From the NCBI RefSeq assembly GCF_035825295.1, contig NZ_JAYMGI010000002.1, positions 6,563,501 through 6,627,500 on the forward strand: a stretch of 64,000 nt of DNA, given 5' to 3'. The position numbers and the translations under genes are program-made. Under the pieces are notes generated by a model. It made no database searches. It saw nothing but the letters and a program-made list of their open reading frames with translations, and had not been told where the DNA came from. Source of the DNA: Actinacidiphila sp. DG2A-62. Lineage in GTDB: Bacteria; Actinomycetota; Actinomycetes; Streptomycetales; Streptomycetaceae. Each line of letters starts with the position of its first letter. The stretch's first letter is position 1. Positions 17,312 through 28,009 of the stretch are shown piece after piece.

Positions 17312-18643
17312 ATGGCACCAGCCATCATCACCCTGGCCGCGGATGCGCCCAAGCTGGACTCCGGCAACACCGCCTTTCTGCTCCTGAGCTCCGCGCTCGT
17401 GATGCTGATGACCCCGGGCCTGGCCTTCTTCTACGGCGGCATGGTCCGGGTCAAGAGCACCCTGAACATGCTGATGATGAGCTTCATCAGCCTGGGCATC
17501 ATCACCCTGCTGTGGACCGGCTACGGCTTCAGCTTCGCCTTCGACGGGGACCACGGCGGGTTCATCGGCGGCACCAACTGGCTGGGCCTGCGCGACATAG
17601 CGCCGGACGACCTGTGGGGCAGCACCGGCACGCCGATCTTCGCGTTCGCCGCGTTCCAGCTGATGTTCGCGATCATCACCCCCGCGCTGATCAGCGGCGC
17701 CCTCGCGGACCGGGTGAAGTTCACCGCGTGGTCGCTGTTCATCGTGCTGTGGGCGACGATCGTGTACTTCCCGGTGGCGCACTGGGTCTGGGGCGGCGGC
17801 TGGCTCGGCCAGAAGGGCGTGATCGACTTCGCCGGCGGCACCGCGGTGCACATCAACGCCGGCGCCGCGGCCCTCGGCGTGATCCTCGTGATCGGCAAGC
17901 GGGTCGGCTTCAAGCGCGACCCGATGCGCCCGCACAGCATGCCCTGGGTGATGCTCGGCGCCGGCCTGCTGTGGTTCGGCTGGTTCGGCTTCAACGCCGG
18001 CTCCGAGATCACCTCCGACGGCGTGGCCTCCACGGTGTTCATCAACACGCAGATCGCCACCGCCGCCGCCATGGTCGGCTGGCTGCTGTACGAGCGGCTG
18101 CGGCACGGCTCGTTCACCACCCTGGGCGCCGCCTCCGGCGCGGTCGCCGGTCTGGTCGCCATCACCCCGTCCTGCGCCTCGGTCAGCCCGCTCGGCGCCA
18201 TCGCGGTCGGCGTCATCGCCGGCGTCGCCTGCGCCGCCGCGGTCGGCCTGAAGTTCCGCTTCGGCTACGACGACTCGCTCGACGTGGTCGGCGTCCACAT
18301 GGTCGGCGGCATCATCGGCTCCCTGCTGATCGGCCTGTTCGCCACCGGCGGCGTCGGCCAGGACGTCAAGGGCGTCTTCTACGGCGGCGGCTGGCACCAG
18401 CTGGGCATCCAGGCCATCGGTGTCTTCTCCGTCCTCGGCTACTCGCTGGTCGTCTCCGCGATCCTGGCCAAGGGCATCGACCTCACCATGGGCTTCCGGG
18501 TCCCCGAGGAGATCGAGGTCAGCGGCATCGACCAGGCCGAGCACGCCGAGACCGCCTACGACTTCACCGGCGTCGGCTCGGCCGGCCGCAACGCCGCCCC
18601 CGTGGCCGTCGAGACCGCTACCAGCAAGAAGGTGGACGCGTGA
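17312..18643 (+). CDS. amtB: Ammonium transporter AmtB
   Basis: This 443-residue, 11-helix membrane channel moves ammonium or ammonia. Visible family features are FFYGGMVRVKSTLNM, DFAGGTAVHINAGAAAL (the conserved DFAGG...H region), WFGWFGFNAGSE and DVVGVHMVGGIIGSLL, with the twin pore histidines. ATG at 17312 follows GAGGAG; an in-frame ATG at 17246 would add 22 residues without a good ribosome-binding site. It overlaps glnK by four bases (GTGA), so GlnK can be made together with the channel it blocks when nitrogen is sufficient. The GlnR operator lies upstream. Confidence 0.97.
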   Translation: MAPAIITLAADAPKLDSGNTAFLLLSSALVMLMTPGLAFFYGGMVRVKSTLNMLMMSFISLGIITLLWTGYGFSFAFDGDHGGFIGGTNWLGLRDIAPDDLWGSTGTPIFAFAAFQLMFAIITPALISGALADRVKFTAWSLFIVLWATIVYFPVAHWVWGGGWLGQKGVIDFAGGTAVHINAGAAALGVILVIGKRVGFKRDPMRPHSMPWVMLGAGLLWFGWFGFNAGSEITSDGVASTVFINTQIATAAAMVGWLLYERLRHGSFTTLGAASGAVAGLVAITPSCASVSPLGAIAVGVIAGVACAAAVGLKFRFGYDDSLDVVGVHMVGGIIGSLLIGLFATGGVGQDVKGVFYGGGWHQLGIQAIGVFSVLGYSLVVSAILAKGIDLTMGFRVPEEIEVSGIDQAEHAETAYDFTGVGSAGRNAAPVAVETATSKKVDA

Positions 18644-18978
18644 AGCTCATCACCGCCGTCGTCAAGCCGCACCGGCTGGACGAGATCAAGGAAGCCCTGC
18701 AGGCGTTCGGCGTGCACGGCCTGACCGTCACCGAGGCCAGCGGCTACGGCCGGCAGCGCGGCCACACCGAGGTCTATCGGGGCGCGGAGTACACCGTCGA
18801 CCTGGTGCCGAAGATCCGCATCGAGGTCCTGGTCGAGGACGCGGACGCCGACCAGCTCATCGAGGTGGTGGTCAAGGCGGCCAGGACGGGCAAGATCGGA
18901 GACGGCAAGGTGTGGAGCCTGCCGGTCGACACCGCGGTACGCGTCAGGACCGGGGAGCGCGGACCCGACGCCCTGTGA
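18640..18978 (+). CDS. glnK: PII nitrogen-signalling protein GlnK
   Basis: The product has 112 residues. The PII fold is recognised by MKLITAVVKPHRLDEIKEAL, the T-loop GRQRGHTEVYRGAEY with Tyr51 as the modification site, VPKIRIEVLVEDAD and TGKIGDGKVW in the B-loop region. In S. coelicolor this tyrosine is adenylylated by GlnD rather than uridylylated, and the same is likely here. The GTG start overlaps the amtB stop. PII proteins sense 2-oxoglutarate and ATP/ADP and gate AmtB. Confidence 0.97.
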   Translation: MKLITAVVKPHRLDEIKEALQAFGVHGLTVTEASGYGRQRGHTEVYRGAEYTVDLVPKIRIEVLVEDADADQLIEVVVKAARTGKIGDGKVWSLPVDTAVRVRTGERGPDAL

Positions 18979-19157
18979 CGGCCGGGGCCCGGCCGTCCTC
19001 CCCGCGGCCGGGCCACCAGCCGGGCACCAGCCGGGCCTTCCCCAGGCCTTCCCGGGTCTCCTCCCCGGACCCCGGCCCGGACGCCGGCCCGGACGCCGGG
19101 CCCGCCCCGGCCCGGACCCCGCGACCGCGTCCCGTGGTCCCCGAAGCTGGAGAACGA

Positions 19158-21647
19158 GTGACCGAAAGCGCCGAAGCCCAAGGCCACGACTACGCGGCGG
19201 CCCGACTGCGCCTCCTCACCGAGGACGCGCGGTCCGGGCCGCCGCGCCGCGCCGCCCTGGCCGCCCTCACCGACCGGTGGCTGGCCGCCCTCGCGGTCCA
19301 GGCGGCCGAAGCGGCCGGCGCGGGCGGCCCCGGCGGCGCCCCCGGACCCGCCCGCTGGGCGCTGGTCGCCGTCGGCGGCTACGGCCGCGGCGAGCTGTCC
19401 CCGCGCAGCGACCTCGACCTGGTGCTGCTGCACGGCCCCGCCGCGGGCAAGGACGCCAAGGCCGCCGCGCAGGCGGTCGCGGGACTCGCCGACCGCCTGT
19501 GGTACCCGGTGTGGGACCTCGGCCTGGCCCTCGACCACTCCGTGCGCACCCTGGCCGAGGCCCGCGAGGCCGCCGCCGACGACCTCAAGGTGCAGCTCGG
19601 CCTGCTCGACGCCCGCCACCTGGCCGGCGACGGCGCCCTCACCGCGGAGCTGCGCGGAACCGTGCTGGCCGACTGGCGCAACCAGGCCCCCGCGCGGCTG
19701 CCGGAACTGCGCGCCATGTGCGCCGAGCGCGCCGAACGCCAGGGCGAGCTGGCCTTCCTGCTCGAACCCGACCTGAAGGAGGCCCGCGGCGGCCTGCGCG
19801 ACGCCACCGCGCTGCGCGCCGTCGCCGCCTCCTGGCTCGCCGACGCCCCGCGCGAGGGGCTGGAGCAGGCCCGTACCCGGCTGCTCGACGCCCGCGACGC
19901 GCTGCACCTGGTCACCGGCCGCGCCACCGACCGCCTCGCCCTCCAGGAACAGGACCAGGTCGCCCACGCCCTCGGCCTGCTCGACGCCGACGCACTGCTG
20001 CGCCAGGTCTACGAGGCCGCGCGCCGCATCGCCTACGCCGGCGACGTCACCTGGCGCGAGGTCGACCGGGTGCTGCGCGCCCGTGCCGCCCGCCCGCGCC
20101 GCCGGCTGCTCGGTCGCGGCCGCCCCGCGCCCGCCGCCGCGCCCGAGCGGGCGCCGCTGGCCGAGGGCGTGGTGGAGCAGGAGGGCGAGGCCGTCCTCGC
20201 GCTGGCCGCCAAACCCGACCGCGACCCGGTGCTGCCGCTGCGCGCCGCCGCCGCGGCCGCCCAGGCGGGGCTGCCGCTGTCCCCGCACGCCGTGCGCCGG
20301 CTGGCCGCCGCTGCCGCACCGCTGCCCGTGCCCTGGCCGGCCGAGGCCCGCGAACAGCTGGTGACGCTGCTGGACGCCGGCGAGTCCGCGGTGCCGGTGT
20401 GGGAGGCGCTGGAGGCCGAGGGCCTGATCACCCGGCTGATCCCGGACTGGGAACGGGTCCGCTGCCGCCCCCAGCGCAACGCCGTGCACCGCTTCACCGT
20501 CGACCGCCACCTGGTGGAGACCGCCGTGCGGGCCTCCCGCCTCACCCGCCGCGTGCACCGGCCCGACCTGCTGCTCACCGCGGCCCTGCTGCACGACATC
20601 GGCAAGGGCTGGCCCGGCGACCACAGCCAGGCCGGCGAGGTCATCGCCCGCGACCTGGCCGCGCGCATCGGCTTCGGCCCCCGCGACACCGAGACCCTCG
20701 CCCTGCTGGTCAGGCACCACCTGCTGCTCATCGACACCGCCACCCGCCGCGACCTGGACGACCCCGAGACCATCCGCACCGTCGCGGAGACCGTGCGCGA
20801 CACCCCGACGCTGGAACTGCTCGCCGCTCTCACCGAGGCCGACGCCCTCGCCACCGGGCCGGCCGCCTGGAGCACCTGGCGCGCCTCGCTGCTGACCGAC
20901 CTGGTCGACCGGGTGGCCGGCGCGCTGCACACCGGCGAACTGCCCGGCAGCGCCGAGAGCGAGCCCACCGCCGAGGAGGAGCGCCTGGCCATCGAGGCCG
21001 CGCGGACCGGCGGCCCGGTGGTCGCCCTGCACGCCCACGCCGAGGAGGAGGCCGAGGGCGCCGCGGACGGCGACGGGCGGCAGGCCCTCGGCGTGGAGCT
21101 GCTGCTCGCGGTGCCCGACCGGCCGCACCTGGTGGCGCAGGCGGCCGGCGTCCTCGCGCTGCACCGGCTCACCGTGCGCGCCGCCGACCTGCGCTCCTTC
21201 GACCCCGTCGGCGAGGGCCAGGTCGCCCTGCTGAGCTGGCGGGTCTCCGCGCAGTACGGCGCGCTGCCCGAGGCCGCCCGGCTGCGCGCCGACCTGGCCA
21301 GGGCCTTCGACGGGACGCTGGACATCGAGGCGCGGCTGGCCGAACGCGAGGCCGCCTACCCGCGCCGCCGCGGCATCACCCCGCCGCCGCCCCGGGTCAC
21401 CGTCGCCCCCGGCCACACCTCGCAGACCGCCACCGTGCTGGAGGTCCGCGCCCACGACGCGCCCGGCCTGCTGCACCGCATCGGACTGGCGCTGTCCGCG
21501 GCGTCGGTGACCGTACGCTCCGCGCGCATCTCCACGCTGGGCGCCAACGCCGTCGACGCGTTCTACGTCGTCGGCAAGGACGGCGGCCCGCTGCCCGACG
21601 CCCGCGCGGCCGAGGTCGCCCGCCAGGTGGAGGCGGCGCTGCGCTGA
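19158..21647 (+). CDS. glnD: PII nucleotidyltransferase GlnD
   Basis: The product has 829 residues. It has an N-terminal nucleotidyltransferase domain (GGYGRGELSPRSDLDLVLLH with the GG...DxD metal site), a GlnD PII-uridylyltransferase helical region, an HD hydrolase domain (AALLHDIGKGWPGDHSQAG) and two C-terminal ACT domains that sense glutamine (the second is VLEVRAHDAPGLLHRIGLAL). It modifies GlnK, in Streptomyces by adenylylation. GTG at 19158 has GGAG six bases upstream. A GTG at 18975 overlaps the glnK stop, but would add about 60 low-complexity Pro/Ala residues. It is the third gene of the amtB operon. Confidence 0.95.
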   Translation: MTESAEAQGHDYAAARLRLLTEDARSGPPRRAALAALTDRWLAALAVQAAEAAGAGGPGGAPGPARWALVAVGGYGRGELSPRSDLDLVLLHGPAAGKDAKAAAQAVAGLADRLWYPVWDLGLALDHSVRTLAEAREAAADDLKVQLGLLDARHLAGDGALTAELRGTVLADWRNQAPARLPELRAMCAERAERQGELAFLLEPDLKEARGGLRDATALRAVAASWLADAPREGLEQARTRLLDARDALHLVTGRATDRLALQEQDQVAHALGLLDADALLRQVYEAARRIAYAGDVTWREVDRVLRARAARPRRRLLGRGRPAPAAAPERAPLAEGVVEQEGEAVLALAAKPDRDPVLPLRAAAAAAQAGLPLSPHAVRRLAAAAAPLPVPWPAEAREQLVTLLDAGESAVPVWEALEAEGLITRLIPDWERVRCRPQRNAVHRFTVDRHLVETAVRASRLTRRVHRPDLLLTAALLHDIGKGWPGDHSQAGEVIARDLAARIGFGPRDTETLALLVRHHLLLIDTATRRDLDDPETIRTVAETVRDTPTLELLAALTEADALATGPAAWSTWRASLLTDLVDRVAGALHTGELPGSAESEPTAEEERLAIEAARTGGPVVALHAHAEEEAEGAADGDGRQALGVELLLAVPDRPHLVAQAAGVLALHRLTVRAADLRSFDPVGEGQVALLSWRVSAQYGALPEAARLRADLARAFDGTLDIEARLAEREAAYPRRRGITPPPPRVTVAPGHTSQTATVLEVRAHDAPGLLHRIGLALSAASVTVRSARISTLGANAVDAFYVVGKDGGPLPDARAAEVARQVEAALR

Positions 21648-21801
21648 GGGCGGGGGAGCGGTCCGGCGCGGCACGTACCGCGCCGATCCCGGCGGCGCGT
21701 TCCGCGCGGACGTTGCCGTCCGGGACCCCCTGGAGCGGGGGCGGCCAAGTACCCTTGAGGACGACCAGTGCCCACTCCCGACGCGAGGACCCGCGACCAC
21801 C

Positions 21802-23363
<1,562 letters not shown>

Positions 23364-23364
<1 letters not shown>

Positions 23365-23885
23365 TGCGCGTCTCCATCCGCGCGCCGCGGCCCGAGGACG
23401 CCCCCCTGCACCGCGCGGCCGTGCTGCGCTCGGTGGAGCACCTGCGCCCGTGGAACCCGGTCGATCCCGACGGGTTCCACGAGCTGCTCCGCCGCCAGGG
23501 CCCGGACCTGCGCTCCTTCCTCATCGTCAACGACGAGGACGGCGGCCTGGTCGGCACCTGCAACGTGGCGAACATCGTCCGGGCGCGCTTTCGCAACGGC
23601 GCGCTCGGCTACGACAGCTACCTGCCGTACAGCGGCACCGGCCGGATGAGCGAGGGCATGCGGCTGGTGGTGGACCGCTGCTTCGCCTCCTACCCGGAGG
23701 GTCTCGGGCTGCACCGGCTGGAGATCAACGCCCAGCCGGACAACGTGCGGTCCATCGCGCTGGCCAAGCGGCTGGGTTTCCGGCACGAGGGCACCTCGCC
23801 ACGGATGCTGTACATCAACGACGCGTGGCGCGACCACGAGCGGTTCGCGCTGACCGCGGAGGAGTGGCCGGGCGTCACGCCGTAG
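23364..23885 (+). CDS. GNAT acetyltransferase, RimJ/RimL type
   Basis: The product has 173 residues. The pattern is that of N-terminal or small-molecule acetyltransferases: MRVSIRAPRPEDAPLHRAAV, LVGTCNVANIVRARFRNGALGYDS, GLHRLEINAQPDNVRSIALAKRLGFRHEG (the acetyl-CoA-binding motif A/B region) and a final DHERFALTAEEW. It is closest to the RimJ type, but the substrate cannot be told from sequence. ATG overlaps the ffh stop codon (TGATG), so it is translationally coupled to ffh. Confidence 0.88.
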
Positions 23886-23952
23886 CGGCGGCCCGGCACC
23901 GGCCGCCGGGGACGGCCCTCGTCCCCGGGGACGGCTGTCGTCCGGCCGAGCG

Positions 23953-24534
23953 TCACGCGAGCAGCGCGGGCAGGCGGCCGGCGCGGGCCAGCGCCTCCAG
24001 CTCGTCCAGCGCGGCGCGCGCCGCCCGCGCGGCCCGCGGGTCCCGTGCCTCCAGGCCGCTCGCGGCGAACTCGTCCTCGTCCAGCCTGCGCACGTCCCGG
24101 CCGTCCGCGGACACCCACAGGTCCAGGTCGAGGTCCTCGCTCACCAGCTCGCCCGGCGCGGTCCGCACCGGCCGGGTGACGTCGCAGTACCAGCCCTTGA
24201 GCACGCCGCGCGCGTCCCGCACCTCCTTCACCGCGTACCAGCGGTCCCGCCAGTACGCCTCGGTGAACACGTCGCCCGGCGCGAACGCGACGAACCCGAA
24301 GTCCCGCACGTCCGGCAGCGACCAGGGCGCGGTGACCAGCACCCGCGCCCCGTCGTCGGCCCGCACCTCGGCGTCGTAGCGCACCTTCTCGCGGCCGGCC
24401 TTGACCAGCCGCACGGTGACCGCGCCGCCGGGGGACAGCAGAGCCGGCGGCGGTTTTGCCGACGCTCCGGACACGGGCTCGGACGCCGGTACGGACAGGG
24501 GCTCGGGCACGGGCTCGGGCAGCGGTTCTGGCAT
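23953..24534 (-). CDS. DUF402 domain protein (FomD/Ntdp-like phosphatase fold)
   Basis: The product has 193 residues. A Pro/Glu/Ser-rich N-terminus of about 40 residues is followed by DUF402: VKAGREKVRYDAEVRADDG, YWRDRWYAVKEVRDARGVLKGWYCDV, and the acidic metal-binding cluster SEDLDLDLWVSADGRDVRRLDEDEF. Characterised DUF402 proteins are metal-dependent nucleoside di/triphosphatases or the fosfomycin enzyme FomD. The exact substrate here is unknown. ATG at 24534 has GAGG upstream. It lies 55 bases downstream of the methyltransferase gene on the same strand. Confidence 0.82.
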   Translation of the reverse strand: MPEPLPEPVPEPLSVPASEPVSGASAKPPPALLSPGGAVTVRLVKAGREKVRYDAEVRADDGARVLVTAPWSLPDVRDFGFVAFAPGDVFTEAYWRDRWYAVKEVRDARGVLKGWYCDVTRPVRTAPGELVSEDLDLDLWVSADGRDVRRLDEDEFAASGLEARDPRAARAARAALDELEALARAGRLPALLA

Positions 24535-24589
24535 GCGCCCAGCCTCGCGCACCCCGTACGGCCCGGCCAGCGGATTACCCGCCCGCGCC

Positions 24590-25414
24590 TCAGACGCGCG
24601 CCACCACGTACCGGAAGACGTTCTCCATCCGGACCGAGCCGTCCGGCCGACGGTAGGGGTGCAGCGCCTCGGCGATCTCCTTGCCGACCTGGCCGCGGTC
24701 GGTCGCCGCCACCGCCGCGTCGAACAGCCCGGTGGACACCAGGCCCCGCACCGCGCTGCGCACGTCCGGGTAGCCGAACGGGCACGACACCCGGCCCGAG
24801 CCGTCCGGCCGCAGCCCCGCCGCGCGGGCCAGCTCCTCCAGGTCGTCGCGGCCGCTGAGCCGCAGGTCGTAGGCGCTGGGCCCGTCCGGCGCGGCCAGCC
24901 GGGCCGCGACCCGCAGCACCCGCGAGGTCGCGCACCGCTCCGGCGGCCCCCACCCGGCCAGCACCACCGCGGCGCCGCGCCGCACCCGGCCGGCCAGCGC
25001 GTCGAGCGCGGGCCGCAGCTCCGCCTCGGGCTGCGCCGGGTCGAAGGCGGTGACCACGTCGTAGCCGCCGCCCAGGTCCGCCCGCGCGGGCGGACCCTGC
25101 ACCAGGGTCGCCGCCGGGGCCGGGCGGCGGGCCGGCGCGTCCCACCCGGGGGCCGGCGCGAACCGCGCCCGGGCCAGCGCCAGCCGGCTCGCGTCCGTGT
25201 CGCAGCCGGTGACGGCCGCGCCGCGGCCCGCCGCCAGCAGCAGCGCGAGGCCGCTGCCGCAGCCCAGCGCCAACAACCGTGTGTCCGAACCGACTTCCAG
25301 CCGGTCGTACACACTCTCGTAGAGGGGGACCAGCATCCGTTCCTGGATCTCCGCCCAGTCGCGGGCCCTGGCCTCGACTTCGGGCCGGGAGGCGCGGTGG
25401 AGCGTGGACGCCAT
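24590..25414 (-). CDS. SAM-dependent methyltransferase-like protein
   Basis: The product has 274 residues. Motif I is LLALGCGSGLALLLAAGRGA and the acidic residue of motif II is in AVTGCDTDASRL, so it should bind S-adenosylmethionine. GYDVVTAFDPAQP follows as the motif III-like region. The closing part is a variable substrate domain (SCPFGYPDVRSAVRGLVSTG). The start at ATG 25414 follows GGGAG; ATG 25426 is possible. It is divergent from proS. The substrate is not recognisable. Confidence 0.8.
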   Translation of the reverse strand: MASTLHRASRPEVEARARDWAEIQERMLVPLYESVYDRLEVGSDTRLLALGCGSGLALLLAAGRGAAVTGCDTDASRLALARARFAPAPGWDAPARRPAPAATLVQGPPARADLGGGYDVVTAFDPAQPEAELRPALDALAGRVRRGAAVVLAGWGPPERCATSRVLRVAARLAAPDGPSAYDLRLSGRDDLEELARAAGLRPDGSGRVSCPFGYPDVRSAVRGLVSTGLFDAAVAATDRGQVGKEIAEALHPYRRPDGSVRMENVFRYVVARV

Positions 25415-25583
25415 GGCAGCTCCCATCAGCCGCTCGTGCCGGGGAAATACTGACGAAAGCCAGACAACTGCTGATTCGCCCCGCCGTCCAGGGGGCGGAT
25501 GAGGCGTTCTTGTTAACTTCCGGGAACCGGCCGGTACCCACCGGTGCCCGGCCGCCGATTCACGCATCGGCGGCACAGGGCCG

Positions 25584-25589
25584 TACCAT
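25584..25589 (+). promoter_or_regulatory. -10 element of proS; leaderless start likely
   Basis: TACCAT is seven bases before the proS ATG, and no Shine-Dalgarno sequence is present, so the mRNA probably starts at the A of ATG. The divergent methyltransferase start lies 183 bases upstream of proS. Confidence 0.45.
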
Positions 25590-25596
25590 CGCCCCC

Positions 25597-27009
25597 ATGG
25601 CAAAGGCTCCCGTTCTCACCCTCCAGGCGGACGACTTCCCGCGCTGGTACCAGGACCTGATCAACAAGGCCGAACTGGCCGACAACGGCCCGGTGCGCGG
25701 CACCATGGTCATCCGTCCGTACGGCTACGGGCTCTGGGAGCGCATGCAGGCCGACATGGACGCGCGGATCAAGGGCGTCGGCGCGCAGAACGCCTACTTC
25801 CCGCTGTTCATCCCGCAGTCCTACCTGACCCGGGAGGCCGAGCACGTCGAGGGCTTCGCCCCGGAGCTGGCGGTGGTCACCCACGGCGGCGGCAAGGAGC
25901 TGGAGGAGCCGATCGTGGTGCGGCCCACCTCCGAGACGATCATCAACGAGTACTTCTCCAAGTGGGTGCAGAGCTACCGCGACCTGCCGCTGCTGATCAA
26001 CCAGTGGGCCAACGTGGTCCGCTGGGAGCTGCGGCCCCGGCTGTTCCTGCGCACCACCGAGTTCCTGTGGCAGGAGGGGCACACCGCACACGCCACCCAG
26101 GAGGACGCCCGCGAGTTCGCCTCCCGCATCCAGCGCGAGGTCTACGGCGACTTCATGGAGAACGTCCTGGGCATGGACGTGGTGCTGGGCCGCAAGACCG
26201 TCAGGGAGCGGTTCGCCGGCGCCATCAACACCCTCACCCTGGAAGGGATGATGGGCGACGGCAAGGCGCTGCAGCTGGGCACCAGCCACGAGCTGGGGCA
26301 GAACTTCGCCAAGGCGTTCAACACCTCCTACCTGTCCAAGGACGGCGCCCAGGAGCACGTGTGGCAGACGTCCTGGGGCAGCACCACCCGCATGATCGGC
26401 GCGCTGGTGATGATGCACGGCGACGACAACGGCCTGCGGGTGCCGCCGCGGCTGGCCCACGTCCAGGTCGTGGTGCTGGCCATCAAGGACGACGAGGCGG
26501 TCGTCGCCAAGGTCCGCGAGGTCGGCGAGCGGCTGCGGGCCGCGGGCGTGCGGGTGGTCGTCGACGACCGCACCGACACCCCCTTCGGCCGCCGCGCGGT
26601 CGACTGGGAGCTCAAGGGAGTGCCGCTGCGCGTGGAGATCGGGCCGCGCGACCTGGAGGCCGGCACCGCGTTGCTGGCCCGCCGCATCCCCGGGGGCAAG
26701 GAGCCGGTCGCCCTGGACGCGCTGGCCGACCTGCTGCCGAAGGTCCTGGAGGAGGACCAGGCGCGGCTGCTCCAGGAGTCCCGCGAGCGGCGGATCGCGC
26801 GCACGGTGGACGTCTCCACGATCGACGAGGCGGTGGAGGCCGCGGCCACCGGCTGGGGCCGGATCCGCTGGGCGGACCTGGGCCCCGAGGGCGAGGCCAA
26901 GCTCGCCGAGCAGGGCGTGTCGGTGCGCTGCCTGGTCGCCGAGGACGGCTCGGTGCCGACCGCGGACGACGCGCCGGGCACGGTCGCCGTGGTGGCGCGC
27001 GCCTACTGA
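25597..27009 (+). CDS. proS: Prolyl-tRNA synthetase, short (archaeal/eukaryote-like) form
   Basis: The product has 470 residues, lacks the YbaK-like editing insertion of the long bacterial form, and ends in the type-3 C-terminal domain. Class II motifs are present: GTMVIRPYGYGLWE (motif 1), VRWELRPRLFLRTTEFLWQEGHTAH (motif 2 with its Arg) and GTSHELGQNFAKAFN...TTRMIGALVM (motif 3). The anticodon-binding domain begins near VVVLAIKDDEAVV. Streptomyces commonly carry this form, sometimes besides a long one elsewhere. A large hairpin lies about 100 bases downstream. Confidence 0.96.
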   Translation: MAKAPVLTLQADDFPRWYQDLINKAELADNGPVRGTMVIRPYGYGLWERMQADMDARIKGVGAQNAYFPLFIPQSYLTREAEHVEGFAPELAVVTHGGGKELEEPIVVRPTSETIINEYFSKWVQSYRDLPLLINQWANVVRWELRPRLFLRTTEFLWQEGHTAHATQEDAREFASRIQREVYGDFMENVLGMDVVLGRKTVRERFAGAINTLTLEGMMGDGKALQLGTSHELGQNFAKAFNTSYLSKDGAQEHVWQTSWGSTTRMIGALVMMHGDDNGLRVPPRLAHVQVVVLAIKDDEAVVAKVREVGERLRAAGVRVVVDDRTDTPFGRRAVDWELKGVPLRVEIGPRDLEAGTALLARRIPGGKEPVALDALADLLPKVLEEDQARLLQESRERRIARTVDVSTIDEAVEAAATGWGRIRWADLGPEGEAKLAEQGVSVRCLVAEDGSVPTADDAPGTVAVVARAY

Positions 27010-27110
27010 CCGGCGTGGTGGCCCGCACCTACTGACCGGTACGTGCGACTTGTGGCAATGGTGCTACCTGCGGCTGCAAAGTGACGCATGTGGTGCCTGG
27101 TGCCGCCTTG

Positions 27111-27163
27111 AGGGCGGGTGCGAGGGATGACAGGTGTTCGCCTGTGTCCTCCGCACCCGCCCT
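27111..27163 (+). terminator. Large hairpin downstream of proS
   Basis: AGGGCGGGTGCG-AGGA pairs with TCCTCCGCACCCGCCCT, and inside it ACAGG pairs with CCTGT, giving a nearly continuous 53-base structure. It lies 102 bases after proS and 107 before the next gene. A terminator is most likely, although it lacks a T tract. Confidence 0.6.
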
Positions 27164-27236
27164 GCGTCATGCCCATCGCGGCTGCGTTATCCGGAACTGA
27201 CCCATCAGTGCAAATTAATTGGACTGGCCCGGAATC

Positions 27237-27263
27237 GGAACACAGGGGGCGTCCGGCTCGTTG
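27237..27263 (+). promoter_or_regulatory. ECF-type promoter of the SprT-like gene
   Basis: GGAAC (27237-27241) and GTTG (27260-27263) are 18 bases apart, the pattern of extracytoplasmic-function sigma factors such as SigR (GGAAT-N18-GTT). Transcription would begin at about the GTG start codon at 27271, giving a leaderless message; there is no Shine-Dalgarno sequence. Confidence 0.55.
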
Positions 27264-27270
27264 ATACGGC

Positions 27271-27861
27271 GTGAGCACGACACCACCAGTCCTCGCCGCC
27301 GAGCTGGCAGTCGCCTGGGCCGACATTCAACGGCACCATCCCGAGCTGCCCGACCTGGCCGCCCCAGAGTCCCTGATCGGAGAATCGTCGTCCGCGTGCG
27401 GCAACGAGCTCTCCTTCGAAAGGCTGCTGCACGAGGCCGTGCACGGAATCGCCGCCGCCCGCGGCATCCGCGACACCTCGCGCGCCGGCCGCTACCACAA
27501 CCGACGCTTCCTCGCGATCGCCGACGAGATGGGCCTGGACCACGCCGAGGAGCCGCATCCCAGCAGCGGCTTCTCCCTCGTGGCCATGCGACCCGACACG
27601 CGTAAGCGATATCGGCCGACGATCGAGCGGCTGCAGCGTGCGCTCAAGGCGCACACCGCGGCCACCACCACCGACACCGGGCGCTCCTTCCGCGGACCGG
27701 CCGCGCGGCACGGCTCCTCCGGGGGCGGCGTACGCGTCAAGGCCGTCTGCGACTGCGGGCGCAACGTCCGGGTGGTGCCCTCGGTGCTCGCCCAGGCGCC
27801 CATCATGTGCGGCGCGTGCGGCCAGCCCTTCCGCATCCCGGAGGTCGTAGGGGTCGGCTGA
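27271..27861 (+). CDS. SprT-like zinc metalloprotease-fold protein with C-terminal zinc ribbon
   Basis: The product has 196 residues and starts at GTG. The segment ELSFERLLHEAVHGIAAARG has the HExxH-like motif HEAVH; RYHNRRFLAIADEMGLDHAE follows, as in SprT/Spartan-type domains. Near the C-terminus CDCGRN...CGACGQPF offers four cysteines for a zinc ribbon. Spartan-type proteases cut DNA-protein crosslinks, but bacterial short forms are mostly unstudied. The ECF-like promoter would link it to stress, for example thiol-oxidative stress. I recall close relatives in other Streptomyces, so it is not an orphan. Confidence 0.75.
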   Translation: MSTTPPVLAAELAVAWADIQRHHPELPDLAAPESLIGESSSACGNELSFERLLHEAVHGIAAARGIRDTSRAGRYHNRRFLAIADEMGLDHAEEPHPSSGFSLVAMRPDTRKRYRPTIERLQRALKAHTAATTTDTGRSFRGPAARHGSSGGGVRVKAVCDCGRNVRVVPSVLAQAPIMCGACGQPFRIPEVVGVG

Positions 27862-27867
27862 ATGTGG

Positions 27868-27873
27868 CACAAT
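27868..27873 (+). promoter_or_regulatory. -10 element upstream of rpsP
   Basis: CACAAT lies just after the SprT-like gene ends and about 137 bases before rpsP. It would give a leader of about 130 bases for the rpsP operon, in which I see no strong hairpin. The -35 is not convincing. Confidence 0.35.
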
Positions 27874-28009
27874 GTTCAGCTGAGAACTCGACAGCCGTGC
27901 AGGAACCCTCTCTCCTTCGGCTGACGCGTCCGTCGGGCGCACGATTCCCACCACCCCACGTGGCATGTCGTCGTGCCCAACCACGTCAACACCAGGAGAA
28001 CCCACTCCC

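Noticed and set aside
27010..27270. tRNA or small RNA gene downstream of proS
   Set aside because: The large hairpin does not fold as a cloverleaf and lacks tRNA box sequences; a terminator is simpler.
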